A stretch of 64,000 nucleotides of DNA from Clostridia bacterium. GTDB taxonomy: Bacteria > Bacillota > Clostridia > Christensenellales > QAND01. The stretch covers positions 1 to 64,000 of the forward strand of contig JAFSIR010000002.1 of assembly GCA_017439715.1 (NCBI GenBank), given 5' to 3'. The notes below the pieces were generated by a model. That model worked only from the letters and a program-made list of their open reading frames with translations. It was not told the origin of the DNA and ran no database searches. The stretch's first letter is position 1. Each line of letters opens with the position of its first letter. Both the position numbers and the translations under genes were made by a program. This document shows, piece by piece, positions 47,593 to 56,544 of the stretch.

Positions 47593-47625
47593 TAAAGGCA
47601 AGGTGTTTTCACACCTTGCCTTTTT
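47593..47625 (-). terminator. Intrinsic terminator after the zinc-binding dehydrogenase gene
   Basis: GGCAAGGTG and CACCTTGCC form a hairpin with A and T tracts. It lies beyond the terminator of the opposite gene and fits the minus-strand dehydrogenase, though it could work both ways. Confidence 0.75.
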
Positions 47626-47644
47626 GGCTGGAATTACTGGATCC

Positions 47645-48703
47645 TTAGATCTCCTGGAGGTTAACGGTGACACGGTAGGTGTCAGGCGTGGCAGCTTTCT
47701 TATAAGCTTCCTGGATGTCACGCAGCGGATAGTACGCACCCTCGAGGGAGTAGGAGCAGTTCACGATGCCGTTGGAGATCATGAACGCAGCATCTTTGAA
47801 GTCAGCAACGTCGGAGTTCATCGTGCCGATGATCTCGAGGCGGCGATAGTGGACTTCATTGGGATCGATGTGCATTTCGGGCTTCGGATAGCCGGCCGCG
47901 AACAGCAGGAAACGACCTTCATAATGTTTGAGCATTTTGTAGCCCTGCTCGTAAGCTTTGCTGTTACCGACCGCAGCGATAACCGCATCGGCACCCATGC
48001 CGTCCGTCAGCTCGAACACGCGGGCGATCGGATCTTCTTCACGGGAGTTGATAACATCGGCAAAGCCCATGGAACGGGCGCGCGCAAGTTTCTTATCGGT
48101 CAGCTCACACACGATGACGCGGGCGCCGAAGGCGTGCGCGACCTGCGCGTTGACAAGACCCATGGTGCCGGCGCCGATAACGACAACGTTTTCACCGGGT
48201 TTGACACGCAGTTTCTTCATGCCGGACACGGCGGTGGAGACGGGCTCAAGGAAGCCGCACTCAGCCGCGGGCAAATCTTTGTTCATTTTCAGCAGGGAAC
48301 GCCAATCCATGATCAGGTAGTTGGAGAAGCCGCGCTGGCCAAGATAGCCATTGACGAGCGTTCTGCCGGATTTACCGATGCAGCAGGAGGTGCGGCCCAT
48401 ACGGCAGTTCACGCAGCGGCCGCAGCCTTTGGCAGCGGGAGCAACGCGGTCGCCCACTTCGATACCCACAACGTTTTCGCCAACGGCCAAAACGGTGCCG
48501 GACCATTCGTGGCCACCCGCCATCGGGAAGCCCTGATGGTTGCGCAGGCCATCCCAGTGCTGGTAGTCCGTGGTGCAGATGTTGTTGGTTTCCATCTGAA
48601 TGAACACGCTATCGGCATCCATTTCCCCAACGGGTTCAGAGTGCATTTCGGCTTTGTGGGGCTCAACGATGACGCCCATGTGACGGATTTTGGGAAGTTC
48701 CAT
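47645..48703 (-). CDS. Zinc-dependent medium-chain dehydrogenase
   Basis: The 352-residue enzyme is of the alcohol/polyol dehydrogenase type. It has the zinc-binding GGHEWSGTV near residue 63, a structural-zinc cysteine cluster CGRCVNCRMGRTSCC, and the nicotinamide Rossmann motif VIGAGTMGLVNAQVA. Cofactor and substrate specificity (threonine, sorbitol, other polyols) cannot be settled. ATG 48703 has better spacing to AAGGAG than the in-frame ATG three codons earlier. It is divergent from a short-chain dehydrogenase gene 190 bases away. Confidence 0.88.
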   Translation of the reverse strand: MELPKIRHMGVIVEPHKAEMHSEPVGEMDADSVFIQMETNNICTTDYQHWDGLRNHQGFPMAGGHEWSGTVLAVGENVVGIEVGDRVAPAAKGCGRCVNCRMGRTSCCIGKSGRTLVNGYLGQRGFSNYLIMDWRSLLKMNKDLPAAECGFLEPVSTAVSGMKKLRVKPGENVVVIGAGTMGLVNAQVAHAFGARVIVCELTDKKLARARSMGFADVINSREEDPIARVFELTDGMGADAVIAAVGNSKAYEQGYKMLKHYEGRFLLFAAGYPKPEMHIDPNEVHYRRLEIIGTMNSDVADFKDAAFMISNGIVNCSYSLEGAYYPLRDIQEAYKKAATPDTYRVTVNLQEI

Positions 48704-48892
48704 TACATTCACTCCTTAATTAGAATATATGGCTTGCCTTGTCCGGCAAATCAACAAACTCGGGGAAGACAGCCACTTCCTAAAGCAATTATAACCATGC
48801 AATATATTTTTTGCAAGCATGCCCTTGCTGTTTTCCTCTTTTTCGGCTTATAGTAAAGGCAACAGAAACCAAAGAATAAAGGAGGGTATCAC

Positions 48893-49648
48893 ATGGATCT
48901 GGGTTTAAAAGGCAAGGTAGCAATTGTAACGGGCGGCAGCAAGGGGATCGGCTCCGGCTGCGCACAGGTGCTCGCCGAAGAAGGCTGCCATGTAGCGGTG
49001 GTGTATCGCTCTGATGTTGAGGGCAGCGAAGCGTTTGTGCAGTCCCTGCGTGATTTGGGAACGGAATCGATCGGCGTGTGCGCCGATATCACGCAGGAAG
49101 GCATGCCCGATTATGTGTTTGACACCGTGATCGAAAAGCTTGGCCCGGTGGATATCTTGATCAACAACGCAAACGGCGGCCAGCCGCGCGGCAAATCGTT
49201 TGACACCGTGAGCCTGGAAGAATGGCGCCGCGGCTTTGAAGGCACGCTGCATCATGCGTTTGCCATGTCCAACCGCTTTGTGCGCGAGTGCCGGCAGAAC
49301 AAGCGCGGCGGCCACATTGTGAATGTGCTGGCCAAAGCTGCGATCATGACCAACAGCCGCAACAACACAACCTATATCGCCGCCAAAGGCGCATTGACAA
49401 CCATGACCCGCGGCCTTGCCAATGAAGTGATCGACGACGGGATCTATGTAAACGGTATCGTGCCCGGCTATGTGCAAACGCGGGTGTATCCCCCGGGCGC
49501 ACCCAACACGGTGTATAAAGAACAGTTCCTGCGCGTGGGCTGGGCACAGCCGCGTGATATGGGCACCGTAGCCGCCTTTTTGTGTTCGCCCGTGGCGTGC
49601 CAGGTTGTTGGCGCGATTGTTGACTGCTCCGGCGGCACCATGCTGTAA
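48893..49648 (+). CDS. Short-chain dehydrogenase/reductase family protein, atypical active site
   Basis: The 251-residue protein has the cofactor motif TGGSKGIG (13-20), NNANGG after the fourth strand, and YIAAK with Tyr161 and Lys165. The serine usually 13 residues before the Tyr is Lys148, and the Asn of the helix-4 motif is not visible, so the canonical catalytic tetrad is incomplete. It may use other residues, act on an unusual substrate, or be non-catalytic. AAAGGAGG precedes the ATG. The DUF1858 gene follows after 67 bases. Confidence 0.8.
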   Translation: MDLGLKGKVAIVTGGSKGIGSGCAQVLAEEGCHVAVVYRSDVEGSEAFVQSLRDLGTESIGVCADITQEGMPDYVFDTVIEKLGPVDILINNANGGQPRGKSFDTVSLEEWRRGFEGTLHHAFAMSNRFVRECRQNKRGGHIVNVLAKAAIMTNSRNNTTYIAAKGALTTMTRGLANEVIDDGIYVNGIVPGYVQTRVYPPGAPNTVYKEQFLRVGWAQPRDMGTVAAFLCSPVACQVVGAIVDCSGGTML

Positions 49649-49715
49649 AATTTACACTTGCAAATCCCGACAAATATGATATGATTTCGGGGAAAACGCG
49701 TAGGAGGCAAATCAG

Positions 49716-49922
49716 ATGGTTGTTAATAGAGACACAAAAATCGGCGATGTTATTGAGTATGACAACAGCGCAGCCCAGTTCTTTTTTGCGATGGGCATGT
49801 TCTGCGTAGGCTGCCCGTCTGCGGCAATGGAAACGCTGGAAGAAGCCTGCGAAGTGCACGGAACGGACGTGGAAGTGCTGATCAAAGCGCTCAACGCCCA
49901 TTTTGAAAACGCTCAGGCATAA
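49716..49922 (+). CDS. DUF1858 domain protein
   Basis: The 68-residue protein is a stand-alone DUF1858 domain: DTKIGDVIEYDNSAAQFFFAMGMFCVGCPSAAMETLEEAC, with cysteines in CVGC. In other proteins this domain occurs with hybrid-cluster-like or DUF542/ScdA-type iron repair proteins, and the Cys pair suggests a metal or redox role. AGGAGG precedes ATG 49716. It is followed by a terminator and is probably its own unit or shares one with the short-chain dehydrogenase. Confidence 0.85.
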   Translation: MVVNRDTKIGDVIEYDNSAAQFFFAMGMFCVGCPSAAMETLEEACEVHGTDVEVLIKALNAHFENAQA

Positions 49923-49949
49923 CGGCGCCGAGAAAAACGCACGCATAAG

Positions 49950-49981
49950 CCGAAAAGGGCTCTCCCTTTTCGGTTTTTTTG
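49950..49981 (+). terminator. Intrinsic terminator after the DUF1858 gene
   Basis: CCGAAAAGGG and CCCTTTTCGG surround CTCT and are followed by seven T. Confidence 0.9.
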
Positions 49982-50002
49982 CGGCCGAAGGGAAGAAAGA
50001 AA

Positions 50003-50893
50003 ATGAAAAAGCATGCCAATGCCGCCGTGCTTATGGTGCTGCTGGCGGGCGCCCTGTGGGGCAGCATGGGTTTGTTTGTGCGCGGGTTTGGCAGCGCCGG
50101 GCTCGATTCCATGCAGATCGTGGCTGTGCGGCTGCTCACCGCTGCTGCGATGCTCACCGCCGGGCTGGCCGTGATAAAACCCGGCCTTTTAAAAATAAAG
50201 TTCAAACACCTGTGGTGTTTTCTGGGCACAGGGCTGCTGAGCCTGAGCACATTCACCTTTTGCTATTTTTCGGCGCTGCAGCATGTTTCTATGGCGGTGG
50301 CCGCTGTGCTGCTGTATACCGCGCCGGCCATGGTGGTGGTGATGGCGGCCTTTGTGTTCCACGAAAAGATCACAAAACGCAAGGTAGCGGCCTGCATCAC
50401 CGCGTTCACGGGCTGTTTGTTGGTGTCAGGCCTGCTCGGCGGCGGGCAGCAGGCGCCGCTGATCGGCGTGGCGCTGGGCGTTCTTTCCGCCGTTGGGTAT
50501 GCCCTTTACAGCATTTTTGCCCGCCTTGCCATCAATAAAGGCTATCACTCGCTCACCGTAACCACATATACCTTTATCACCGCGGCAATCGGCACCGCGT
50601 TTATAACGGACCTGCCGGTGCTCACAGCGGCGCTTTCCGGCCGGTGGGGCACCGCACTGCTGATGGGGCTTGTAACCGCAGCTGCCCCGTATGTGCTGTA
50701 CACGCTGGGGCTGGCGCGCCTGGAAGCGAGCAAGGCAGCGCTGCTGGCATCGGTAGAGCCGGTGACGGCCGCGATCCTGGGAGCCATCCTGTTTCACGAA
50801 ATACCGGACGCGTTCAGCCTGATCGGCATCGGGCTGGTGCTGGCCTCGGTGCTGATGCTCAGTCTGCCGGAACGAACAGAAGAAAACACATAA
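50003..50893 (+). CDS. DMT-superfamily exporter (EamA domains)
   Basis: The 296-residue protein has ten hydrophobic segments in two EamA repeats, with GALWGSMGLFVRGF at the start of the first repeat, and ASVEPVTAAILGAILFHEI, a typical second-repeat motif. Members export amino acids or other metabolites. ATG 50003 is chosen over an upstream in-frame TTG in the terminator. A hairpin terminator lies directly behind its stop. Confidence 0.88.
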   Translation: MKKHANAAVLMVLLAGALWGSMGLFVRGFGSAGLDSMQIVAVRLLTAAAMLTAGLAVIKPGLLKIKFKHLWCFLGTGLLSLSTFTFCYFSALQHVSMAVAAVLLYTAPAMVVVMAAFVFHEKITKRKVAACITAFTGCLLVSGLLGGGQQAPLIGVALGVLSAVGYALYSIFARLAINKGYHSLTVTTYTFITAAIGTAFITDLPVLTAALSGRWGTALLMGLVTAAAPYVLYTLGLARLEASKAALLASVEPVTAAILGAILFHEIPDAFSLIGIGLVLASVLMLSLPERTEENT

Positions 50894-50894
50894 A

Positions 50895-50922
50895 AAAGGC
50901 ACAGCCTCTGCTGTGCCTTTTG
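50895..50922. terminator. Bidirectional terminator between the EamA gene and the amino acid ABC operon
   Basis: AAAAGGCACAGC and GCTGTGCCTTTT pair around CTCT. Confidence 0.85.
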
Positions 50923-50931
50923 ATTTTGTTG

Positions 50932-51699
50932 TTATTCTTCTTCACGCTGCAGCCGGCGCAGAAACGCTTTGGTGCGCTCGTTCTGCGGGTTATCGATCAG
51001 CGCTTTCGCATCGCCCTGTTCCACGATTTGCCCGTCTGCAATGAACACCACGCGGTCTGCCACGTGCCGGGCAAAATCAATCTCATGGGTTACGATCACC
51101 ATTGTCATTTCCTCCGCCGCCAGATCGCGGATAACTTTGAGGATTTCGCCCGTCAGCTCCGGGTCAAGCGCAGAGGTGGGCTCATCAAAAAAGAGGATGG
51201 CAGGGTTCAGGCACAGCGCCCGCGCGATGGACACGCGCTGCTGCTGCCCGCCGGAAAGCTGATAAGGATACGCGTTTGCCTTGTCCTGCAGGCCCATGCG
51301 GGCCAGCAGATCCATGGCCTGCGCCGTTGCTTCTTCCTTTTTGCGTTTTTGCACGCTGATCGGCGCATCAATGATGTTTTTTAAAACCGAATAGTGCGGA
51401 AACAGGTTAAAGTTTTGGAACACAAGGCCAAACTGCGCCCGGCATTCCTTTAGCACTGCAGGCGAAGCATACACCGCCTGGCCGTTTTCAGAGGCGACCG
51501 CCTGCTTATCCAAATAAAACAGGTTCCCGTCGTCCATCGTTTCAAGCATTGTGGCGCAGCGCAGCAGCGTGGATTTGCCGGACCCGGACGGCCCGATGAT
51601 GGCCACCACTTCGCCCTGCGAAACGGACAGGGAAATATCCTGCAGAACGGCCAGCGGCCCAAAGCTTTTTTTCAAATGTTCAATGCGCAGCACTTCCAT
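50932..51699 (-). CDS. Polar amino acid ABC transporter, ATP-binding protein
   Basis: The 255-residue ATPase of the GlnQ/HisP type has Walker A GPSGSGKST, Q-loop VFQNFNLFPH, signature LSGGQQQR, Walker B ILFFDEPTSALDPE and the switch His in VTHE. It drives uptake by the permease and binding protein encoded just upstream. ATG 51699 follows GGGAGGGG. It is the third gene of the minus-strand operon. Confidence 0.95.
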   Translation of the reverse strand: MEVLRIEHLKKSFGPLAVLQDISLSVSQGEVVAIIGPSGSGKSTLLRCATMLETMDDGNLFYLDKQAVASENGQAVYASPAVLKECRAQFGLVFQNFNLFPHYSVLKNIIDAPISVQKRKKEEATAQAMDLLARMGLQDKANAYPYQLSGGQQQRVSIARALCLNPAILFFDEPTSALDPELTGEILKVIRDLAAEEMTMVIVTHEIDFARHVADRVVFIADGQIVEQGDAKALIDNPQNERTKAFLRRLQREEE

Positions 51700-51716
51700 G
51701 GTTTTCCCCTCCCAGC

Positions 51717-52367
51717 TCACCGATAATAGCTCATTTTTTTCTCGATCGCTTCCATCACCGTTGCCACGATAAAGTTGAACACATAATAGAATAGACCGGC
51801 CGCCACATACGCCAGCATACTTTTTTGCGAAGAGGCGATCGTTTTGGCGATGGTGAACATTTCCATAACAGCAATGGAGAAAGCAAGCGACGTGTCTTTT
51901 ACCAGCGTGATTACTTCGTTGGTAACAGGCGGCAGGATGTGTTTTACCATCTGCGGGAAAATGATCTTAAAAAAGGTTTGCGAGCGGGAATACCCCAGCA
52001 CCGCAGCCGCTTCATATTGCCCAACGGGGATGGACTCGATCCCGGCCCGGTAGATCTCGGCAAAATAGGCGGCATAGTTGATGGAGAAAGCGATGATCAC
52101 GGCCACAAACCGGTAACCGGCGCTGATCGAGATTCCGAAAATATAATACGGGCCGAAATACACCACCAAAAGCTGCAGCATCAGCGGCGTGCCGCGCATG
52201 ATGGAAATATAAATCCGCATGATATTGCGCAGCAGCCAAAAGCGGCTCATCCGCCCGAAAGCAACCAACAGCCCCAGCGGGAGAGAGAATATCAGCGTAA
52301 GCGCAAAGATCTCAAACGAGGTGAGCATGCCCTGCACCAGCTGGGCGAGCATAACCGAAAATGACAT
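51717..52367 (-). CDS. Polar amino acid ABC transporter, permease
   Basis: The 216-residue protein of the HisM/GlnP type has about five membrane segments and the coupling-helix motif AAAVLGYSRSQTFFKIIFPQ (EAA-type loop), preceded by YFAEIYRAGIESIP. It begins at ATG 52367. A strong hairpin lies between it and the binding-protein gene upstream. Confidence 0.93.
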   Translation of the reverse strand: MSFSVMLAQLVQGMLTSFEIFALTLIFSLPLGLLVAFGRMSRFWLLRNIMRIYISIMRGTPLMLQLLVVYFGPYYIFGISISAGYRFVAVIIAFSINYAAYFAEIYRAGIESIPVGQYEAAAVLGYSRSQTFFKIIFPQMVKHILPPVTNEVITLVKDTSLAFSIAVMEMFTIAKTIASSQKSMLAYVAAGLFYYVFNFIVATVMEAIEKKMSYYR

Positions 52368-52391
52368 GATACAACCGCTCCGTTTCGGCAA

Positions 52392-52424
52392 AGAAACGCC
52401 GTGTCAGAAAAACACGGCGTTTCC
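52392..52424 (-). promoter_or_regulatory. Intercistronic hairpin between binding-protein and permease genes
   Basis: GAAACGCCGTGT (52393-52404) and ACACGGCGTTTC (52412-52423) make a perfect 12-base stem. The T run after it on the minus strand is short, so it is more likely an mRNA-stabilising or attenuating element than a full terminator. It would let the binding protein be made in excess over the membrane parts. Confidence 0.6.
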
Positions 52425-52444
52425 CGTTCGTCTAAATGTTTGTT

Positions 52445-53227
52445 TTATTTGCCAAGGATACACACATCGTATCCGAACCATTTTTCAGAGATCTTGGCAA
52501 ACGTGCCGTCGTTCACCATTTCCATCAGCGTGGCCTGTACCGTGTCACGCAGCTCGGTGTTGCCCAGCTTGAAGCCGATGCCGTACTGTTCGGGCATAAG
52601 GGCTTCTGCTAAAATTTCGAACTCGGCTTCACGTCCGGCCATCTGGAACTTGGCAACGCCGATATCAATGGCAACCGCGTCCACCGCGCCGGCATCCAGG
52701 TCCATAAACGCGATTTCAAAGTTGGCGCAGGTGCGCAGCTCTTTGAACGAACCGGTCAGGTCTTTATAATCCTCGCCCTGCAGCGCGGACAGTGCCGCAG
52801 TGTCTACCTGCACTTCGACGATCTTGCCGGCCAGATCATCAAACGTGGTGATCCCGGAAGATTTTTTAACCATGAACACCTGCGAGTTGTCCATATACGC
52901 ATCGCTCCAGGTATACAGGTCTTCGCGGCCGTTGATGGTGAACCCGTTCCAGATGCAGTCGATGGTGCCGGAATCCAGCTCAGCGTCTTTGGCATCCCAG
53001 TCGATGGCCTGCAGCTTAAGTTCCCAGCCAAGGCGTTTGCAAACTTCCGCTGCCATTTCAAGGTCAAACCCTGTGTATTCGCCGTCATCGCCCACATAGC
53101 CGTAAGGCGGGAACGTGGCGTCAAAACCGACGGTCAAAGACGTTCTCTCTGCAGATTTGGAACCGCACCCGATCAGCATGGACAGCGCCATCACGGCGGC
53201 CAACATAATAACCAATGCTTTTTTCAT
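52445..53227 (-). CDS. Polar amino acid ABC transporter, substrate-binding lipoprotein
   Basis: The 260-residue protein has a lipoprotein signal ending in LIGCGSKS and an SBP_bac_3 domain: VGFDATFPPYGYVGDDGEYTGFDLEMA, then AIDWDAKDAELDSGTIDCIWNGFT and DLAGKIVEVQVDTAA. It captures an amino acid outside the membrane and hands it to the permease; the AIDWDAKDAEL segment resembles cystine- and glutamine-type proteins but I would not fix the ligand. The start at 53227 fits the signal peptide. Confidence 0.93.
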   Translation of the reverse strand: MKKALVIMLAAVMALSMLIGCGSKSAERTSLTVGFDATFPPYGYVGDDGEYTGFDLEMAAEVCKRLGWELKLQAIDWDAKDAELDSGTIDCIWNGFTINGREDLYTWSDAYMDNSQVFMVKKSSGITTFDDLAGKIVEVQVDTAALSALQGEDYKDLTGSFKELRTCANFEIAFMDLDAGAVDAVAIDIGVAKFQMAGREAEFEILAEALMPEQYGIGFKLGNTELRDTVQATLMEMVNDGTFAKISEKWFGYDVCILGK

Positions 53228-53403
53228 AACAAACTTCCTCCGCACAATTGTTGTTGCATGGTGTTACACTAACACACTATCACGCTAAAGTCAACACATA
53301 TTTTTCACTGTTGTGAAAATTCCTGTTTCCATGTAGAATTAACCAAGGATGAGCGAAAATCGCTTTACATCCGAATAAAAATGATTTCTCAGGAGGAAAT
53401 ACA

Positions 53404-53931
53404 ATGAAACAGGCAAAACGGGCCCTGTGCCTGGCGCTGGCTGTGCTGGCAGCCCTTGCGATGCTGGCCGGCTGCGGCAAAAAAGCGCCGGAGTATACCG
53501 CCCAACAGATTCTTGACGCGGTAAAAGCCGCATATGGCGAAAGTTACCTGCCCAACACGCCCATCGAACGGGAAATGCTGGAATTCGAATTTGGCCTTGA
53601 TATGGCGTTGGTGGAAGACATGGCGGCGGAAATGCCTATGATCGGCTTCCACCCTGACCGTGTGATCATCGTTAAAGCCAAATCCGGCGAGGGCGCCGCG
53701 GTGGAAAGTGCGTTTAAAACTGCGCGTGAGAACATGATTAACAACGGCATATTCTATCCGGCCAACCTGCCTAAGATCAACGCATCTCAAGTGGTGCGCA
53801 ATGGGGATTATGTGGCGTTCCTGCTGGTCGGCGCGGCTGACGATGTGAGCGCAACGGAAGAAGAAATGGCCCAGTTTGCACTGAACGAAGTGCAAAAAGC
53901 GGTAGAAGCGTTTAACGCTCTGTTCAAATAA
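53404..53931 (+). CDS. DUF4358 lipoprotein
   Basis: The 175-residue protein has a lipoprotein signal (MKQAKRALCLALAVLAALAMLAGC) and a DUF4358 domain: TAQQILDAVKAAYGESYLP near the start, and a segment with KTARENMINNGIFYPANLPKI. In many gut Clostridia such proteins are encoded next to MBOAT and DHHW genes, as here. It is presumably an extracytoplasmic accessory part of that acyl-transfer system. CAGGAGG precedes the ATG. A hairpin separates it from the MBOAT gene. Confidence 0.8.
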   Translation: MKQAKRALCLALAVLAALAMLAGCGKKAPEYTAQQILDAVKAAYGESYLPNTPIEREMLEFEFGLDMALVEDMAAEMPMIGFHPDRVIIVKAKSGEGAAVESAFKTARENMINNGIFYPANLPKINASQVVRNGDYVAFLLVGAADDVSATEEEMAQFALNEVQKAVEAFNALFK

Positions 53932-53952
53932 GTCACATTTGAATGCTGTAAA

Positions 53953-53981
53953 GGGGACGGTGCTATCCCGTCTCCTTTTTT
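53953..53981 (+). terminator. Hairpin terminator or attenuator after the DUF4358 gene
   Basis: GGGGACGG and CCGTCTCC pair (with one G-T) and are followed by TTTTTT. Read-through would reach the MBOAT gene ten bases on. Confidence 0.7.
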
Positions 53982-53990
53982 GAGGAGATC

Positions 53991-55391
53991 ATGGTTTTTA
54001 GCAGCTTGCTATTCTTATATTCGTTTCTCCCGGCGGTGCTGGCCGTTTATTTTTTGGCGCCCGGCCGCGCGAAAAACGCCGTGCTGTTTTTCTTCAGCCT
54101 GGTGTTTTATGCCTGGGGAGAACCGATCTATGTAACCCTGATGCTGTTTTCCACGGTGCTGGACTATACAACGGGTTATTGCGCCCAAAAATATCGGGGC
54201 ACTAAAAAAGCGAACATCGCGCTGTGGGTGTCGGTTGCAGTCAACCTCGCCCTGCTCAGCGTGTTTAAATATGCGGATTTTGTGATCAATTCTGTGAACG
54301 CGGTTACGGGCTGGCAGCTGGCGGCGGCCAACCTGCCGCTGCCCATCGGCATCTCGTTTTACACGTTCCAAAGCATGTCTTACACCATAGATGTGTATCG
54401 CGGCCAGGTGCCGGCGCAAAAAAACATCCTTGATTTTGGCGCGTATATTTCGCTGTTTCCGCAGCTGATCGCCGGCCCGATCATAACGTACAGCACCGTT
54501 GCCGATCAATTGAACCACCGCACCCACTCGGCAGACAAGTTTGCTTTGGGCATCCGGCGGTTCACCGTGGGGCTGGGCAAAAAAGTGCTGCTGGCCAACA
54601 ACATCGGCCTTGTTTGGAGCATGCTGACCGCGCAGGGCGTGCAGGAAAGCGTGCTGGGCGCATGGATCGCAATTGTTGCCTACGCGCTGCAGATCTATCT
54701 GGATTTTTCCGGATACTCCGATATGGCGATCGGCCTTGGGCACATGTTTGGGTTTACATTTGTGGAGAACTTTAACTACCCCTATATTTCCCGGAGCATC
54801 ACGGAGTTCTGGCGGCGATGGCATATCTCGCTGGGCAGCTGGTTTAGAACGTATGTGTATATCCCGCTGGGCGGCAACCGGCATGGCAAAGCAAAACAGC
54901 TGAGAAACATTGCCATCGTTTGGCTGCTTACCGGCCTGTGGCACGGCGCAAGCTGGAACTTTGTGGCCTGGGGCGCGTATTACTGCGCCCTGCTGCTGAT
55001 GGAAAAACTGTTTTTGCTTAAATGGATGGAGCGTTGGCCCAAAGCGCTTTGCTGGGCTTACACGGTTTTGTGTGTGCTGATCGGCTGGGTGCTGTTCGCG
55101 TTCGATTCTTCTGCGCAGGGGCTCGGCTTTCTGGGCACGCTGGCGGGCATCGGCGCCGTTCCGGCATCGGGCAGCGCCGTGTATATGCTGGTCAGCAACG
55201 GCCCGCTGCTGCTTTTCGGCGCGCTTGCCAGCACGCCGCTTGGCGCAAAGATTTGGCAAAAGGTGGAAGAAAAAGGCGGAAGCACGGCCGCCGGTGTGCT
55301 GGAAACTGTGTTGACGGCGCTGATATTGGTTGTCTGCACGGCGTATTTGGTAAGCGGGTCGTATAACCCCTTCCTGTACTTCCGGTTTTAA
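53991..55391 (+). CDS. MBOAT-family membrane O-acyltransferase (AlgI-like)
   Basis: The 466-residue protein has about ten to twelve membrane segments and the MBOAT hallmarks: YPYISRSITEFWRRWHISL and LLTGLWHGASWNF with the catalytic His. AlgI, DltB and PatA relatives carry an acyl group, usually acetyl, across the membrane for transfer to a polysaccharide. The next gene encodes a DHHW (AlgJ/AlgX-like) protein, the usual partner that finishes transfer outside. The acceptor polymer here is unknown. Confidence 0.92.
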   Translation: MVFSSLLFLYSFLPAVLAVYFLAPGRAKNAVLFFFSLVFYAWGEPIYVTLMLFSTVLDYTTGYCAQKYRGTKKANIALWVSVAVNLALLSVFKYADFVINSVNAVTGWQLAAANLPLPIGISFYTFQSMSYTIDVYRGQVPAQKNILDFGAYISLFPQLIAGPIITYSTVADQLNHRTHSADKFALGIRRFTVGLGKKVLLANNIGLVWSMLTAQGVQESVLGAWIAIVAYALQIYLDFSGYSDMAIGLGHMFGFTFVENFNYPYISRSITEFWRRWHISLGSWFRTYVYIPLGGNRHGKAKQLRNIAIVWLLTGLWHGASWNFVAWGAYYCALLLMEKLFLLKWMERWPKALCWAYTVLCVLIGWVLFAFDSSAQGLGFLGTLAGIGAVPASGSAVYMLVSNGPLLLFGALASTPLGAKIWQKVEEKGGSTAAGVLETVLTALILVVCTAYLVSGSYNPFLYFRF

Positions 55392-55405
55392 GGAGGGGCT
55401 TAAAG

Positions 55406-56503
55406 ATGCGAAGCAAATGGTTATGCATTGTGTTTGCAGGGCTGCTCTTTTCCTTGGCCATCCTGGGCCTTGCAACGCCGGACCGCCTGTTTTCCGAAAA
55501 CGAAAACAGATATTTAACCGCCCTGCCCGCCCTGTCTTTTGACGCGCTTATAGACGGCACGTTCATGGAAAACATGGAGCAGTATTTGACCGATCAGTTC
55601 CCCTTGCGCGATGGATGGGTGAAACTGAAAACCAAACTGGCCCTTTTCTCCGGGCAGCGGGATTCAGGCGGTATATACATTGGCAAAGACGGGTATCTGA
55701 TTGAAGTTTTCCGCGAAAACGAGCTGGGGAATTTTGAAAAGAATTTGGGCTATATAGCCGCTTTTGCCAAAAAGATGGAAGCGATGGGCCACCCTGTTTC
55801 GTTTATGCCGGTGCCCACCGCCTCGCAGATCCTGCGGGATAAGCTTTGGCAGTATGTGCCGGAGATCGACCAGGCGGCGCTGATCGAACGCGCCAAAGCC
55901 GCGGGATTGGCCGTGGTAGACGTGATGCCGGCGCTCAGCGCGCATAAGAACGAATATATCTATTACCGCACGGACCATCACTGGACGAGCCTGGGCGCAT
56001 ACTATGCCTATCAGGTGCTGCTGGGCGGGGAAGCAAAGCCGCTGGCCGCGTTTGAGGAACAAATACTCAGCCGCTCGTTTTTGGGCACCACGCATTCAAA
56101 AGTGGGATTGTATACTGAGATGGACACCATCACCGCCTATCTCGGGCCGGAGCAGGTGCAGGCAACGTATAACCAAACGGAAACGCGCAGCAGCCTGTAT
56201 GAACGCAGCTATCTTGAAACAAAGGATAAATACTCCGTGTTTCTGAACGCGAACCAGAGCCTGAGCGTGATAGATACCGGGATTAAAAACGGCAAAAAGC
56301 TGATGCTGATCAAGGATTCTTATGCCAATTGCTTTGTGCAGTTTTTGACCGGGCATTATGAGCAGATCCATGTGATCGATCTGAGATATTTTAAAACAGA
56401 CCCGGCTGAATACGCAAAGCAGCAGGGGCTTACGCAAACGCTGGTGCTGTATAACCTCAAAGGATTTGCACAGGCAGCGGAGCTGTACCGCCTGGGCCAA
56501 TAA
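55406..56503 (+). CDS. DHHW-motif protein (AlgX/AlgJ-like, SGNH fold)
   Basis: The 365-residue protein has an N-terminal membrane anchor or signal (about 5-25) followed by an extracytoplasmic SGNH-like domain. Conserved marks are NRYLTALPALSF, the QFPLRDGWV segment and the name-giving DHHW in YYRTDHHWTSLGAYYAY (catalytic Asp/His region), and a later SYANCF segment with a candidate nucleophile Ser. It probably moves acyl groups from the MBOAT protein to a surface glycan. AGGAGGGG precedes ATG 55406. Confidence 0.88.
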   Translation: MRSKWLCIVFAGLLFSLAILGLATPDRLFSENENRYLTALPALSFDALIDGTFMENMEQYLTDQFPLRDGWVKLKTKLALFSGQRDSGGIYIGKDGYLIEVFRENELGNFEKNLGYIAAFAKKMEAMGHPVSFMPVPTASQILRDKLWQYVPEIDQAALIERAKAAGLAVVDVMPALSAHKNEYIYYRTDHHWTSLGAYYAYQVLLGGEAKPLAAFEEQILSRSFLGTTHSKVGLYTEMDTITAYLGPEQVQATYNQTETRSSLYERSYLETKDKYSVFLNANQSLSVIDTGIKNGKKLMLIKDSYANCFVQFLTGHYEQIHVIDLRYFKTDPAEYAKQQGLTQTLVLYNLKGFAQAAELYRLGQ

Positions 56504-56544
56504 AGAGCGCATAGCCCAAACACGAAAGGAGGGAACACCGAAGG

